Below are positions 37,993 through 46,432 of a DNA stretch of 63,515 bases, in pieces. The stretch is taken from contig NZ_LR734885.1 of NCBI RefSeq assembly GCF_900010725.2, positions 32,194 through 95,708 of the forward strand, given 5' to 3'. The translations under genes and the position numbers were made by a program. The stretch is from Planktothrix serta PCC 8927 (lineage in GTDB: Bacteria; Cyanobacteriota; Cyanobacteriia; Cyanobacteriales; Microcoleaceae). The notes under the pieces were generated by a model. That model ran no database searches. It saw only the letters and a list, made by a program, of their open reading frames with translations, and had not been told where the DNA came from. Positions within the stretch are counted from its first letter, which is position 1. The number at the start of each line of letters is the position of its first letter.

Positions 37993-38462
37993 TCTTGATA
38001 TAGGATAGGAAGCAGAATTATCAATAATTCGGGTAAGAATAGAAAAAATAATCTTTTAACTCCTGAAATTATAAAATAATCTAATATGTCTAAGCGATAA
38101 ATTTTAAACTTTAAAACAATAGGACTTTTACAATTCTTCATAAACCCCAAATTAATGAGAATAATTTCTATTAAGCTTACCACTTGACAAGGCTGGGAGC
38201 GAATGTTAGGATTTTCATAGATAAGCTAAAGTTGCCTGTTTTATAACTTCATCCCAGATTAAAACACATAAAGCCCATAAAACCGTTAAAAATTAACCCC
38301 AGTCTTTAAAAACAACCCCCCATAAACCGACCTAGCGAACTTTCTGAATTCCCCCCTTTCTAAACCCCCCTTGACAAAAACCCCAAAATATGATAATGGC
38401 ATCAGCAGGTTAGTCTGTACAACCTCTTTGTGTCTTTGTGTCTTTGTGGTTAAATGAGTTGA
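37993..38462. other. Intergenic AT-rich region
   Basis: 470 bp without a credible gene. It contains C-rich runs near 38341-38380 (cccccc stretches in AT-rich DNA) that resemble degraded copies of the palindromic CCCCCTAA-type repeat. A minus-strand frame here (37836-38183) is encoded partly by repeat DNA and is rejected. Confidence 0.45.
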
Positions 38463-39089
38463 TTAATTCCCATTCCCTTCTCGACCATAGGCTTGCCAAG
38501 CTAGATCGACCAAAGCATCAACTAAGGCAACCGCAACAACAGCACTGCCTTTGCGTCCGTCAATGCGGACATGGGGAACCATCGAATCATTTAAACGGGA
38601 CTTTGCCACATCAGCCCCGACAAAACCCGAAGGGGTGGCAATCACCAAAGCGGGTTTAATTTCATCCGCTTCTATTAAATCGACAATCGCAGAAAGGGCG
38701 GTTTGTTCCTGACCAATGACAAAAATTGCTTCTGGATAGCGCTTGGCTAAAGTTTCAATCCCCCAAGCTGAACGAGTTCTTTCCCGTTGGGGTCGGGTTA
38801 CTGCCTCCATTGAACAATAGACCGGGTTGGCAAAAGTTGAAAGGATGCGGGGAGTAATCCCCACCTGTACCATAGGCACATCCACCACAATCGTTGTCCT
38901 AGCCGCTAAAGCCGCCGCCCCTCCTTGCAGAGCTTGGTCAGAAAACCGCACTAAACTCTTATATTCAAAATCCGCCGTCGCATAAATGACACGACGAACA
39001 ATTTCGTATTCGGCTGGCGAAAAGACATGATCGCCAATTTCATCATCAATAATTCCTAAACTCTGGGCATCCGTAATATGCCATTCCAT
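38463..39089 (-). CDS. cobH: Precorrin-8X methylmutase
   Basis: 208 residues. Conserved blocks: FSPAEYEIVRRVIYATADFE, the TIVVDVPMVQVGI strand, TRSAWGIETLA and VIATPSGFVGADVAKSRL. The enzyme moves a methyl group in ring contraction during cobalamin corrin synthesis. At the place where the family's catalytic His is expected (VIH-xT-xDF), this protein has Y36 (VIYATADF). Length is normal. Only this cobalamin gene is present in the window. Confidence 0.92.
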   Translation of the reverse strand: MEWHITDAQSLGIIDDEIGDHVFSPAEYEIVRRVIYATADFEYKSLVRFSDQALQGGAAALAARTTIVVDVPMVQVGITPRILSTFANPVYCSMEAVTRPQRERTRSAWGIETLAKRYPEAIFVIGQEQTALSAIVDLIEADEIKPALVIATPSGFVGADVAKSRLNDSMVPHVRIDGRKGSAVVAVALVDALVDLAWQAYGREGNGN

Positions 39090-39274
39090 CGTGGCTTGCC
39101 GATTATTACATCTTAACTTCTGGGGCTAAGAATGGTTAACTTAGCACAGCCAGATTACAACTTATTCAGTGTACCAGGTTGTTGCAGTTATTACGAGAAA
39201 TCAGGGTGTCGGGTGTCGGGTTTCAGCGAAAGAGTGTCTATTATTTTCCCGGCTTCCCCGGCTCCCCTACTTCC

Positions 39275-40078
39275 TTAAGCTTCTGGGGAGGAGGACTGAT
39301 TGAATACCGGAGTTAGATAAGCCACTAAGAAACCGATGAGGAAGGCGGAAATATTGCGAAACAGGGGAAGCCATTCACTGGTGCGAGAGACAACCGGGCC
39401 TATTCCGAAGGCAATGAATAAAATTCCCCACAGAGGAGAGAAAATTAAGGCCCACTGCCAAGCAATCAGTTGTCCGGGTTTGCGAGGAATACTGGCTACC
39501 CCACAAATGACTCCACCGATAGCCGAGGTAATTAAGGTCAAAATCCATTGTTCTTCCGGGAGTCCGGGAACAACCCGACAGCCGCCTTGAACTAAACAGC
39601 CTTGAATAGTATCAATGGACTGAATCACCGATTGGTCTTCGCCATTTTCTCGAATAAAATATTGATTTCCGAAGCGAGTTTGTAACTCTACCCAGAACGT
39701 CCGAGGCAGAAACGGGTAAATCTGACGACCAACACTAAAGTTGAGGATATTACCCCCCCGTTCATCGGCTACGACTAAAACGCTTTTATCATCCAGTCCC
39801 CAATAGTCTTTGACGGCGCGACCGGGGGTTTGGTCAAATTGAGTTAATACCCTAACTTTCCAACCCGTTTCGGTTTCAAAGTTTTCTATGTCCTGGGCTA
39901 ATACGTTTTCCTGGACATCGGTGAAAATTCCCGCCAGGTCAATAACGGGGGTTTGAATTTGAGGAAGTAATTCAGGATTATTAAACGCATGGGCTACGGG
40001 TGCGAACGCCCAGATAGAGAGCGTTATAGCTAATATAGCAATAGAGAGAAGCAATCTATTTAGCCAATTCTGTTGCAT
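39275..40078 (-). CDS. TPM-domain protein, possible photosystem II repair factor
   Basis: 267 residues. A signal peptide or anchor (about 9-31, ending AHA) is followed by a TPM domain (about 45-165: VIDLAGIFTDVQENVLAQDI, TGWKVRVLTQF, VLVVADERGGNILNFSVG) and two to three C-terminal membrane helices (about 183-255). The layout resembles plant TLP18.3 and its cyanobacterial homologues, which aid photosystem II turnover; location in the thylakoid lumen is inferred. Confidence 0.85.
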   Translation of the reverse strand: MQQNWLNRLLLSIAILAITLSIWAFAPVAHAFNNPELLPQIQTPVIDLAGIFTDVQENVLAQDIENFETETGWKVRVLTQFDQTPGRAVKDYWGLDDKSVLVVADERGGNILNFSVGRQIYPFLPRTFWVELQTRFGNQYFIRENGEDQSVIQSIDTIQGCLVQGGCRVVPGLPEEQWILTLITSAIGGVICGVASIPRKPGQLIAWQWALIFSPLWGILFIAFGIGPVVSRTSEWLPLFRNISAFLIGFLVAYLTPVFNQSSSPEA

Positions 40079-40262
40079 GGGAGATCCTATAAGTGTCTAT
40101 AAGTGTGAGCAATATTGGTTTTTTGTTAACCGAGAGATCATCAGACTCTCATATTTCGTTACAATTTTTAACTTTATCATAAAGTTACCACGCAGCGACC
40201 AATACGGGCCAGAGGCGGAGGCAAAATTTCACCCGTCGCCAGCCTAATTATTAAAATAAAAC

Positions 40263-40957
40263 CCGTAGGGGCGGGTTCTATACAATCTTTTAAATTCAAC
40301 AAATAACCTTGATAAACCCGCCCCACCCCACCCAAATTTAACGTTAATAAAACCGGGTTGATATTGATTCCTATTATGGGGTTGGGCGGGTTAATTTAGG
40401 TTGATTATTATTAACAAAAATCCTGGTGAACCCGCCCCTACATTCCCTAAACCCCGTAGGGGCGGGTTCTGTACAATCTTTTAAATTCAACAAATAACCT
40501 TGATAAACCCGCCCCACCCTACCCAAATTTAACGTTAATAAAACCGGGTTGATATTGATTCCTATTATGGGGTTGGGCGGGTTGATTTAGGTTAATTATT
40601 ATTAACAAAAATCCCTGCGAACCCGCCCCTACATTCCCTAAACCCCGTAGGGGCGGGTTCTGTACAATCTTTTAAATTCAACAAATAACCTTGATAAACC
40701 CGCCCCACCCCACCAAAATTTAACATTAATAAAACCGGGTTGATATTGATTCCTATTATGGGGTTGGGCGGGTTTATTTAGGTTGATTATTATTAACAAA
40801 AATCCCTGCGAACCCGCCCCTACATTACATTAACCCCGTAGGGGCGGGTTCTGTACAATCTTTTAAATTCAACAAATAATCTTGATAAACTCGCCCCACC
40901 CCACCCAAATTTAACATTAATAAAATTGGGTTGATATTGATTCCTATTATGGGGTTG
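40263..40957. repeat. Tandem 191-bp GC-tipped repeats, 3.6 copies
   Basis: The block ccgtaggggcgggttct begins at 40263, 40454, 40645 and 40836, an exact 191-bp period. Each unit carries gtaggggcgggtt and gaacccgcccctac as inverted ends with internal aaacccgccccac / gggttgggcggg pairs. The last copy runs into the 3' end of the Ser/Thr kinase gene. Copies are nearly identical, which implies recent expansion. Confidence 0.95.
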
Positions 40958-41866
40958 GGGAGTTGGTTGGGGAGTTGGTTGGGATGTTGGTTTAACAGTT
41001 AATTGTAATGCTTCTAATACTTCTTGAGCAGTTTGAAAACGTTTTTTAGTTCCCAGTTGTAAGAGTTTATCTAAGACGTGACCCAAAGTATTATTGACTT
41101 TAACCTTTAAATGATTTCGCCATACCCAATCTCCTTCACTAACATCAAATAAATCAAAGGGTTCAATATTAGTTAATAAATGAATACAAGTTACCCCTAA
41201 ACTATATAAATCACTCGCAAAAGTCGGTTTTCCCATCGCTTGTTCGGGTGCAGTATATTGGGCTGAACCAATAACTGTTCCTGTGACCGCTAACGCCGTT
41301 CTAGTGGCTGCTTTAGCTGCTCCAAAATCAACTAAAAATAATTTATTATCGCTTTTTCTTCTAATAATATTTTCTGGCTTTATATCTCGATGAATTACCT
41401 GTTTTTGATGAATAAACGCTAAAATAGGCAATAAATCTCCTAAAAGATTAATTATTTTAGCTTCTGAAAATGCCCCGGTTTGAGCTAATTCTTGAGCTAA
41501 ATTTTGTCCTTCAATATATTCTTGAACCAGATATTGACGATTATCTTGGATTAAATAGGCGAATAATTCAGGAATTTGTTGATGTTTGCCTAAATGTTCT
41601 AATTGTATGGCCTCTTGTTTAAAAAGTTCTCCGGCTTTTTCTTGATTATTCGTCCCTTGAGCTTGGGGTAAAAATTGTTTAATTACACAATAGGGTTGAG
41701 ACGGTTTATGCTCATCAACCGCTAAAAACGTCCGACCAAAACCCCCTTGTCCTAATATTTCTAAAGCCCGATATCGATCTGTTAACAATAATTTTGAACC
41801 GCACTTTTGACAAAAGGTTGTTTTAGAGTTAGTTTGTAAACAATCGGGGTTAAGGCATTTACTCAT
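40820..41866 (-). CDS. Serine/threonine protein kinase with repeat-derived C-terminus
   Basis: 348 residues. The N-terminal zinc ribbon has C4, C9, C19 and C22. The kinase domain spans about 32-290 with the Gly-rich loop GQGGFGRTF, K63 (VIKQF), HRDIKPEN, DFG (180-182) and APEQ; all key residues are intact. Residues about 293-304 are a short PTPQ repeat, and residues about 304-348 are encoded by the adjacent 191-bp repeat. Related cyanobacterial kinases usually have longer C-terminal sensor or membrane regions, so this one looks truncated. Targets are unknown. Confidence 0.9.
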   Translation of the reverse strand: MSKCLNPDCLQTNSKTTFCQKCGSKLLLTDRYRALEILGQGGFGRTFLAVDEHKPSQPYCVIKQFLPQAQGTNNQEKAGELFKQEAIQLEHLGKHQQIPELFAYLIQDNRQYLVQEYIEGQNLAQELAQTGAFSEAKIINLLGDLLPILAFIHQKQVIHRDIKPENIIRRKSDNKLFLVDFGAAKAATRTALAVTGTVIGSAQYTAPEQAMGKPTFASDLYSLGVTCIHLLTNIEPFDLFDVSEGDWVWRNHLKVKVNNTLGHVLDKLLQLGTKKRFQTAQEVLEALQLTVKPTSQPTPQPTPQPHNRNQYQPNFINVKFGWGGASLSRLFVEFKRLYRTRPYGVNVM

Positions 41867-41991
41867 GTTTAAGCCTAGGGATAGATGACAATGCTGATTT
41901 AATTATAGCCGTAAGTGGTTCTGCTTGTATCAAGAAATCCCAGAAACCGGGTTTCTGTAATAACTTCTTTAATAGGTTGTAATATTTTATC

Positions 41992-42048
41992 GTAGGGGTT
42001 GGGTCTCCCAACCCAGACAGCAAGAGGGTTGGGAGACCCAACCCCTAC
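41992..42048. mobile_element. Perfect 23-bp palindromic element (GTAGGGG ends)
   Basis: Arms gtaggggttgggtctccc... at 41992-42014 and its exact complement at 42026-42048, with an 11-nt loop. It is flanked by ttttat/tttata sequence, like the core of the element at 9990-10118. It lies between the kinase and Uma2 genes and could act as a terminator for Uma2. Confidence 0.85.
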
Positions 42049-42087
42049 AGGTTTATAAAGTTATTTTGTAAATCCAAAAGATATATA

Positions 42088-42696
42088 TTATCTGCGAAGT
42101 TGTTGACGAAAAGTTTGAATAGTGGCTAATTGTTGAGGAGATAAAATTAATTGTTGTAAAAGTTCTAAATCTAATTCTGGAAGTAACAAACTCTGATCAG
42201 TTTTTTGATAGTGTTGGTTTTGTAAACTATAAATCAAGAGTTGGTTATTTTGCCAAAACCAAACTTCAGGAACATTTAACCGTTGATAAATTTCTAGTTT
42301 ATTGACTCCCCCACTGGTTAAAATTACCTCGATAACTAAATCAGGAATTTCTTTTTCTGTTATAATACAATAACTCTCATCGGGTTCACCTCCTCCCCGT
42401 TGTTCTTCCAGACGTAGGGTAGTAGAACCTAATGGAAAATATTCTATCTTTTTTTCTTCAAAATAAACTTCTAATAAGGTTGCTATTCTTTTTTTGATCC
42501 CTTCATGACGACGACTCGGAGACACAATTTCTAATACTCCATTCCAATAGGCTAGTCGCAATGATCCTTGATCACTAAGTTTATCAATTAAAGTCTCATA
42601 ATATTGCCAACTTACCCCATTCATGAGCAGGTAAATGTCTTGTTCATGTAAGTCTTGATGAGCCTGTTCTAATTCTTGAATTAACTCAGCTAACAT
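42088..42696 (-). CDS. Uma2 family (DUF820) putative PD-(D/E)XK endonuclease
   Basis: 202 residues. Family blocks: LRLAYWNGVLEIVSPS, GGGEPDESY and the nuclease-like IPDLVIEVILTSGGVNKLEIY (D and E-x-x of the core; here the usual ExxxS form is EVILTSGG). Uma2 proteins are extremely abundant in cyanobacteria; the fold is nuclease-like, and the role is unknown. A clear Shine-Dalgarno sequence (AAAGGAAA) precedes the ATG. Confidence 0.9.
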   Translation of the reverse strand: MLAELIQELEQAHQDLHEQDIYLLMNGVSWQYYETLIDKLSDQGSLRLAYWNGVLEIVSPSRRHEGIKKRIATLLEVYFEEKKIEYFPLGSTTLRLEEQRGGGEPDESYCIITEKEIPDLVIEVILTSGGVNKLEIYQRLNVPEVWFWQNNQLLIYSLQNQHYQKTDQSLLLPELDLELLQQLILSPQQLATIQTFRQQLRR

Positions 42697-42750
42697 TTTT
42701 TGTTTCCTTTTAAACTTTTCCTGTCTGTTCCCTGTTCCCTCCTATCGAAA

Positions 42751-43242
42751 TTAACAATTAGTTTCACAAGCGCCAATACTTACCCAACTACTAGAACCAT
42801 CTTTCCAATGTTCTTTTTTCCAAATCGGTGCTGTATGCTTTAAAGTATCAATAGCATATTGACAAGCTTCAAATGCTTCTCGACGGTGAGGACAACCTAT
42901 TGCTATTAAAACACTAATTTCACCAATTCTTAAATGTCCTACGCGATGATGAATGACTACACGAGTTACATCTAACCATGCGGCGCGAATCTCGGTGGCA
43001 ATTTTTTCAAATACCTTTATCGCCATCGGTTGATAAGCTTGATATTCTAAAGATTCTACGGGTTGACCATTGGTTTGATTTCTCACCATTCCACTCATCA
43101 CCACAATGGCACCATTTCTTTGATCATCGGCTAAAGCATAAATTTCCTCTAATAAAAGAGGTGCAATTGTAATTAAAAAACTATCCTGAAACTGAGGTTG
43201 ATTGACCGTTAAATTCGTCTCCCAATTATCAGAAACAATCAC
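42751..43242 (-). CDS. moaE: Molybdopterin synthase catalytic subunit MoaE
   Basis: 163 residues. MoaE blocks: GAIVVMSGMVRNQTNGQPV, LEYQAYQPMA, VVIHHRVGHLRIGEISVLIA and the active-site region LKHTAPIWKKEHWKDG. It transfers sulfur from MoaD thiocarboxylate to make molybdopterin. moaD is not adjacent in this window. Confidence 0.95.
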   Translation of the reverse strand: MIVSDNWETNLTVNQPQFQDSFLITIAPLLLEEIYALADDQRNGAIVVMSGMVRNQTNGQPVESLEYQAYQPMAIKVFEKIATEIRAAWLDVTRVVIHHRVGHLRIGEISVLIAIGCPHRREAFEACQYAIDTLKHTAPIWKKEHWKDGSSSWVSIGACETNC

Positions 43243-43274
43243 AACCTTAACCTCCTAAATCAACAAATTCACCT

Positions 43275-43335
43275 GTACGGGCGGGTTCGCTGAGATCTTT
43301 GTTAATCACTTAAATCTCGATCAACCCGCCCCTAC
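43275..43335. repeat. Short GTA(G/C)GGGCGGGTT palindromic element
   Basis: A 61-bp element with inverted ends, gtacgggcgggttcg and tcaacccgcccctac. It is a reduced member of the same family as the 180- and 191-bp repeats. Confidence 0.8.
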
Positions 43336-43347
43336 GAATCTAACAAT

Positions 43348-43409
43348 ATTATCGGGTTGGTGACAACCGATAACGGATCATAACTTTTCAGTGTCACTAA
43401 CCCGATAAT
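43348..43409. terminator. 17-bp hairpin after the polysaccharide deacetylase gene
   Basis: The arms attatcgggttggtgac (43348-43364) and gtcactaacccgataat (43393-43409) pair with one wobble, with a 28-nt loop. It lies 11 bp past the minus-strand stop of the deacetylase gene. There is no T-run, so it may be an attenuating or stabilising structure rather than a classic terminator. Confidence 0.6.
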
Positions 43410-43419
43410 GATTCTGAAT

Positions 43420-44415
43420 TTAAGGTTGATTGCTATCAGTTAGTTGAGGTTGTTCAACGGGTTTTTGATCGGCTATTTCTAATAATTCAGGAATGGTGAC
43501 AAAAGTATAACCCTGTTCTTGGAGTTTTTGGATCACAATTGGTAAAGCTTTCACCGTTTCCGAACGATTTCCGCCGCCATCGTGCATTAAAATAATTCCA
43601 CCGGATTTAGCTTGTTTCAAAATATTATTAATAATTTTGTCCGATGAAGATTTCCAGTCCTGAGAATCCACTGACCACATGACATTAACATGATTTTGTT
43701 GATGTACATAATCCACTAACCCATTATCTAAAACGCCGCCTGGAGGTCGAAACATTGGAGTTTCAATTCCCGTTAATTCTTCAATTAATTTAGCGTTGCT
43801 TTCGATTTCCTCTGCGGCTGCGCCGGGACTATATTTACCGTAACGATGACTCCAGGTATGGTTTGCAACAACATGACCCTCAGCAACTACCGTTTTAGCG
43901 AGATCTTTCTGATTTTTTAAGGCAGATCCCACCCAGAAAAATGTGCCTTTAATATTATTGTCTTTTAAAATATCTAAAATTTGTTGGGTACTCTTAGGCC
44001 AGGGCCCATCATCAAAGGTGAAAGCAATCACTTTCTGATCACCCGGAATACTAACTTCTTTAATTGTTTTTCCTTGAAACTGTTCAGGAATTGCATAGTT
44101 AAAGCGTTGCGTTTCTAGTTGTGCTAAGTTTTTTTCCAGGCTATCAATTCCTTGAGTAATTGCTGTTGTCAGATTAATTTCTGAATTGGATAAAGCTTGA
44201 GCAGTTGTCCCCTGGGAGGAACCTTGAGTATTTTTACTAACACGAGGAGTAACCCTTTGGGTTTGGGAAGAAACGAAAGGAATGGTTTGTTTCGCCGCTC
44301 GCTCAACCCGCAGATTAAGAGGTAACATCACACCAATTCCAAAACTAGCCGTAGCTGCTACAAGAGCAAATAAGGCAACTTTCTGTTGTCGTAAGATAGG
44401 ACTGTACTGAACCAC
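43420..44415 (-). CDS. Polysaccharide deacetylase (NodB homology domain)
   Basis: 331 residues. A membrane anchor or signal (about 14-30) and a Ser/Thr-rich linker precede the NodB domain (about 125-310): TFDDGPWP (catalytic Asp and metal Asp), HTWSH (metal His pair), RPPGG, the WSVDSQDW block and ILMHDGGG. It probably de-N-acetylates peptidoglycan or an exopolysaccharide outside the membrane; the substrate is not known. Single gene. Confidence 0.92.
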   Translation of the reverse strand: MVQYSPILRQQKVALFALVAATASFGIGVMLPLNLRVERAAKQTIPFVSSQTQRVTPRVSKNTQGSSQGTTAQALSNSEINLTTAITQGIDSLEKNLAQLETQRFNYAIPEQFQGKTIKEVSIPGDQKVIAFTFDDGPWPKSTQQILDILKDNNIKGTFFWVGSALKNQKDLAKTVVAEGHVVANHTWSHRYGKYSPGAAAEEIESNAKLIEELTGIETPMFRPPGGVLDNGLVDYVHQQNHVNVMWSVDSQDWKSSSDKIINNILKQAKSGGIILMHDGGGNRSETVKALPIVIQKLQEQGYTFVTIPELLEIADQKPVEQPQLTDSNQP

Positions 44416-44660
44416 GAAATTACTCCTTCACACCGAGATGAATTTGGGATTGAGATCGATCAAACTGCATCCAAAAGTCCAACTGATCCACCCTTGAAAT
44501 CAGAGGTCAACAGACGCATATTTTCAAGAAAAAGTCAAGACCCAGATTACAAACGTAATCTTTTAAAGTTTGAGAGTTTAATAATAATACTTATCAAATC
44601 CTAGTGTATAAGGATGTCATTAGGAAGACACTTTTATTAAAACGTTAGGTTTTGGTGATA
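44416..44660. other. Upstream region of the polysaccharide deacetylase gene
   Basis: AT-rich, with no gene seen. Together with the dispersed repeat at 44661-44756 it makes up the 314-bp gap between the deacetylase and panC-cmk genes. Confidence 0.45.
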
Positions 44661-44756
44661 TATAGCGCTACGCATTACGGTTAGGACATTTTTAAACCCT
44701 GAAACCCTTTCAATTCTTACTGTTCCCAGTTAAGCTGTTCCCTGTTCCCTGCTATA
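44661..44756 (+). repeat. Dispersed TATAGC-ended element overlapping the panC-cmk 3' end
   Basis: It starts tatagcgctacgcatta, carries the taaaccctgaaaccc segment and two TGTTCCC stretches, and ends ctgctatata. The panC-cmk stop and the last 8-9 codons lie inside it. Confidence 0.85.
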
Positions 44757-46259
44757 TAAACCGACAACCCGTTGAATCACATCGTCAATAGTTAAATTGT
44801 CCGTTTGAATTTCAACCGCATCGCTGGCTTTTCTCAGGGGTGAAATGGCCCGATTACTATCAAGTTGATCTCGTTGGGCAATATCTTGTTCTAATTGTTC
44901 TTGAGTAACTTCTATTTTGCCTTTAGTGTGCAGTTCTAATAATCGCCGTTTTGCTCGTTCTTGTACAGATGCTGTTAAGAAAATTTTCAATTCTGCATCC
45001 GGGAATACCGTTGTCCCAATATCCCGACCTTCGGCAACAATTCCGCCTTGACGACCAAAGGCTTGTTGCTGTTTAACTAAGGCTTGACGAACGGCCCATT
45101 GAGAAGCGATGGCCGAAACATTGGCCGTCACCTCTAAAGATCGAATCGCCTCCGTCACATCCTCACCATTAATCACCGTTCGGGGTTGTTCTCCATCAGG
45201 GATTAATTCAATTTGGCATTGACTCACAATTTCCGCAATGGCGGGTTCATCGTCAATCGCAATTCCAGACTGGAGAACCAACCAAGTCACCGCTCGATAC
45301 ATGGCCCCGGTATCCAAATATAACAGGCCCAACGCCTGGGCAATTTTGCGGGTGACAGTGGATTTCCCGGCTCCGGCTGGCCCATCAATGGCAATAATCG
45401 GTTGACGATGACGCAAAATCAGATTATCAATTAAGCGAGTCTTACCCACACGAGCAGCGATCGCTAATAACCCCGTTGTTTCTATTGTGGTTAACGGGAT
45501 TAAACTATTCGGCTCAACTAACTCAATATATTCGACTTGTACCCCAGGTTCAGTGTCTAATTCCGTTTGTACAATCTGCTTAATTTCCGTAGCGGTATGA
45601 AAACCTTTGTTGAAGCGTTCTTGACCCCGAAGCAGTGCGCGATATAAAACCGTAGCTTGTTGTTGTTCTGAAGTCGTTAAATATTGATTGCGAGAACTAT
45701 AGGCCAGTCCCGATGATTCTCGTACAATGGGACAGGAAATAATCTCAATTGGCCAGTTTAAATCCTGAACCAGACGTTGAATAATCGCCACCTGTTGAGC
45801 ATCTTTTTGTCCAAAATAAGCTCGATCCGGTTGGACTAAATTCAATAATTTAGTAACAACCGTAGCCACTCCTTGAAAATGTCCGGGGCGAGATCCCCCA
45901 CACAACCCCGACATCATTGATCCCGGAGGAATCACCATTGTCTGCATCGAGGATTGATACATTTCCTCGATGGATGGAGCAAATACAACATCCACACCCG
46001 CCTGTTCACACTGTTGTAAATCCGCTTCTAAAGCACGGGGATATTTTTGAAAGTCCTCATTCGGCCCAAATTGGAGAGGATTGACAAAAATAGTCACCAC
46101 CACCCCAGAAGTCTCGGCTTTGGCCCGTTGAATTAAGCTGAGATGCCCTAAATGTAAACCTCCCATCGTAGGAACTAAACCCACTAAATTGTCAGGGTTT
46201 TGAGTTCGGGAGGAACGAAGATAACACCGCAGGGCAGCAACGCTAGTCAACAGACGCAT
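44730..46259 (-). CDS. panC/cmk: Bifunctional pantoate-beta-alanine ligase / cytidylate kinase
   Basis: 509 residues. The N-terminal PanC part (about 1-280) has VPTMGGLHLGHLSLI (HxGH), NPLQFGPNEDF, YFGQKDAQQ and SSRNQYL. The C-terminal Cmk part (about 285-505) has the P-loop GPAGAGKSTVT, DTGAMYRA and EGRDIGTTVFPDAE. PanC makes pantothenate; Cmk phosphorylates CMP/dCMP. This fusion is a cyanobacterial hallmark. The final residues YSREQGTA come from an inserted dispersed repeat, and the start codon also abuts a heptamer repeat array. Confidence 0.96.
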   Translation of the reverse strand: MRLLTSVAALRCYLRSSRTQNPDNLVGLVPTMGGLHLGHLSLIQRAKAETSGVVVTIFVNPLQFGPNEDFQKYPRALEADLQQCEQAGVDVVFAPSIEEMYQSSMQTMVIPPGSMMSGLCGGSRPGHFQGVATVVTKLLNLVQPDRAYFGQKDAQQVAIIQRLVQDLNWPIEIISCPIVRESSGLAYSSRNQYLTTSEQQQATVLYRALLRGQERFNKGFHTATEIKQIVQTELDTEPGVQVEYIELVEPNSLIPLTTIETTGLLAIAARVGKTRLIDNLILRHRQPIIAIDGPAGAGKSTVTRKIAQALGLLYLDTGAMYRAVTWLVLQSGIAIDDEPAIAEIVSQCQIELIPDGEQPRTVINGEDVTEAIRSLEVTANVSAIASQWAVRQALVKQQQAFGRQGGIVAEGRDIGTTVFPDAELKIFLTASVQERAKRRLLELHTKGKIEVTQEQLEQDIAQRDQLDSNRAISPLRKASDAVEIQTDNLTIDDVIQRVVGLYSREQGTA

Positions 46260-46261
46260 TA

Positions 46262-46432
46262 GTAATCAGTTATCAGTTATCAGTTATCAGTTATCAGTGT
46301 AGAGACAGGCTGGGGCGTGTCTGTACCAGTAATCAATAGTTAACAGTTAACGGTCAACGGTCAACTGTTAACTATCAACAGTCTATATTAACTCTTTCAC
46401 TGATGACTGATAACTGATAACTGATCACTGAT
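46262..46432. repeat. Inverted pair of ATCAGTT heptamer arrays
   Basis: The left array (about 46264-46297) reads atcagtt four to five times; the right array (about 46402-46432) is its inverse (aactgat). Between them are TTAACAG and GGTCAAC heptamers, themselves inverted. The whole could fold into a long hairpin of about 170 nt. The right arm supplies the rlpA stop codon; the left arm touches the panC start. Confidence 0.85.

Noticed and set aside
37836-38183. Minus-strand ORF of 115 codons
   Set aside because: Partly encoded by the heptamer element (LLTVPCSLFP) and overlaps the membrane protein gene.
23436-40957. Evenly spaced repeats considered as CRISPR arrays
   Set aside because: Units of 180 and 191 bp with near-identical interiors and no unique spacers; no cas genes in the window.
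41859-42041. Minus-strand ORF of 60 codons upstream of the kinase
   Set aside because: Runs through the 23-bp palindromic element; no independent support.
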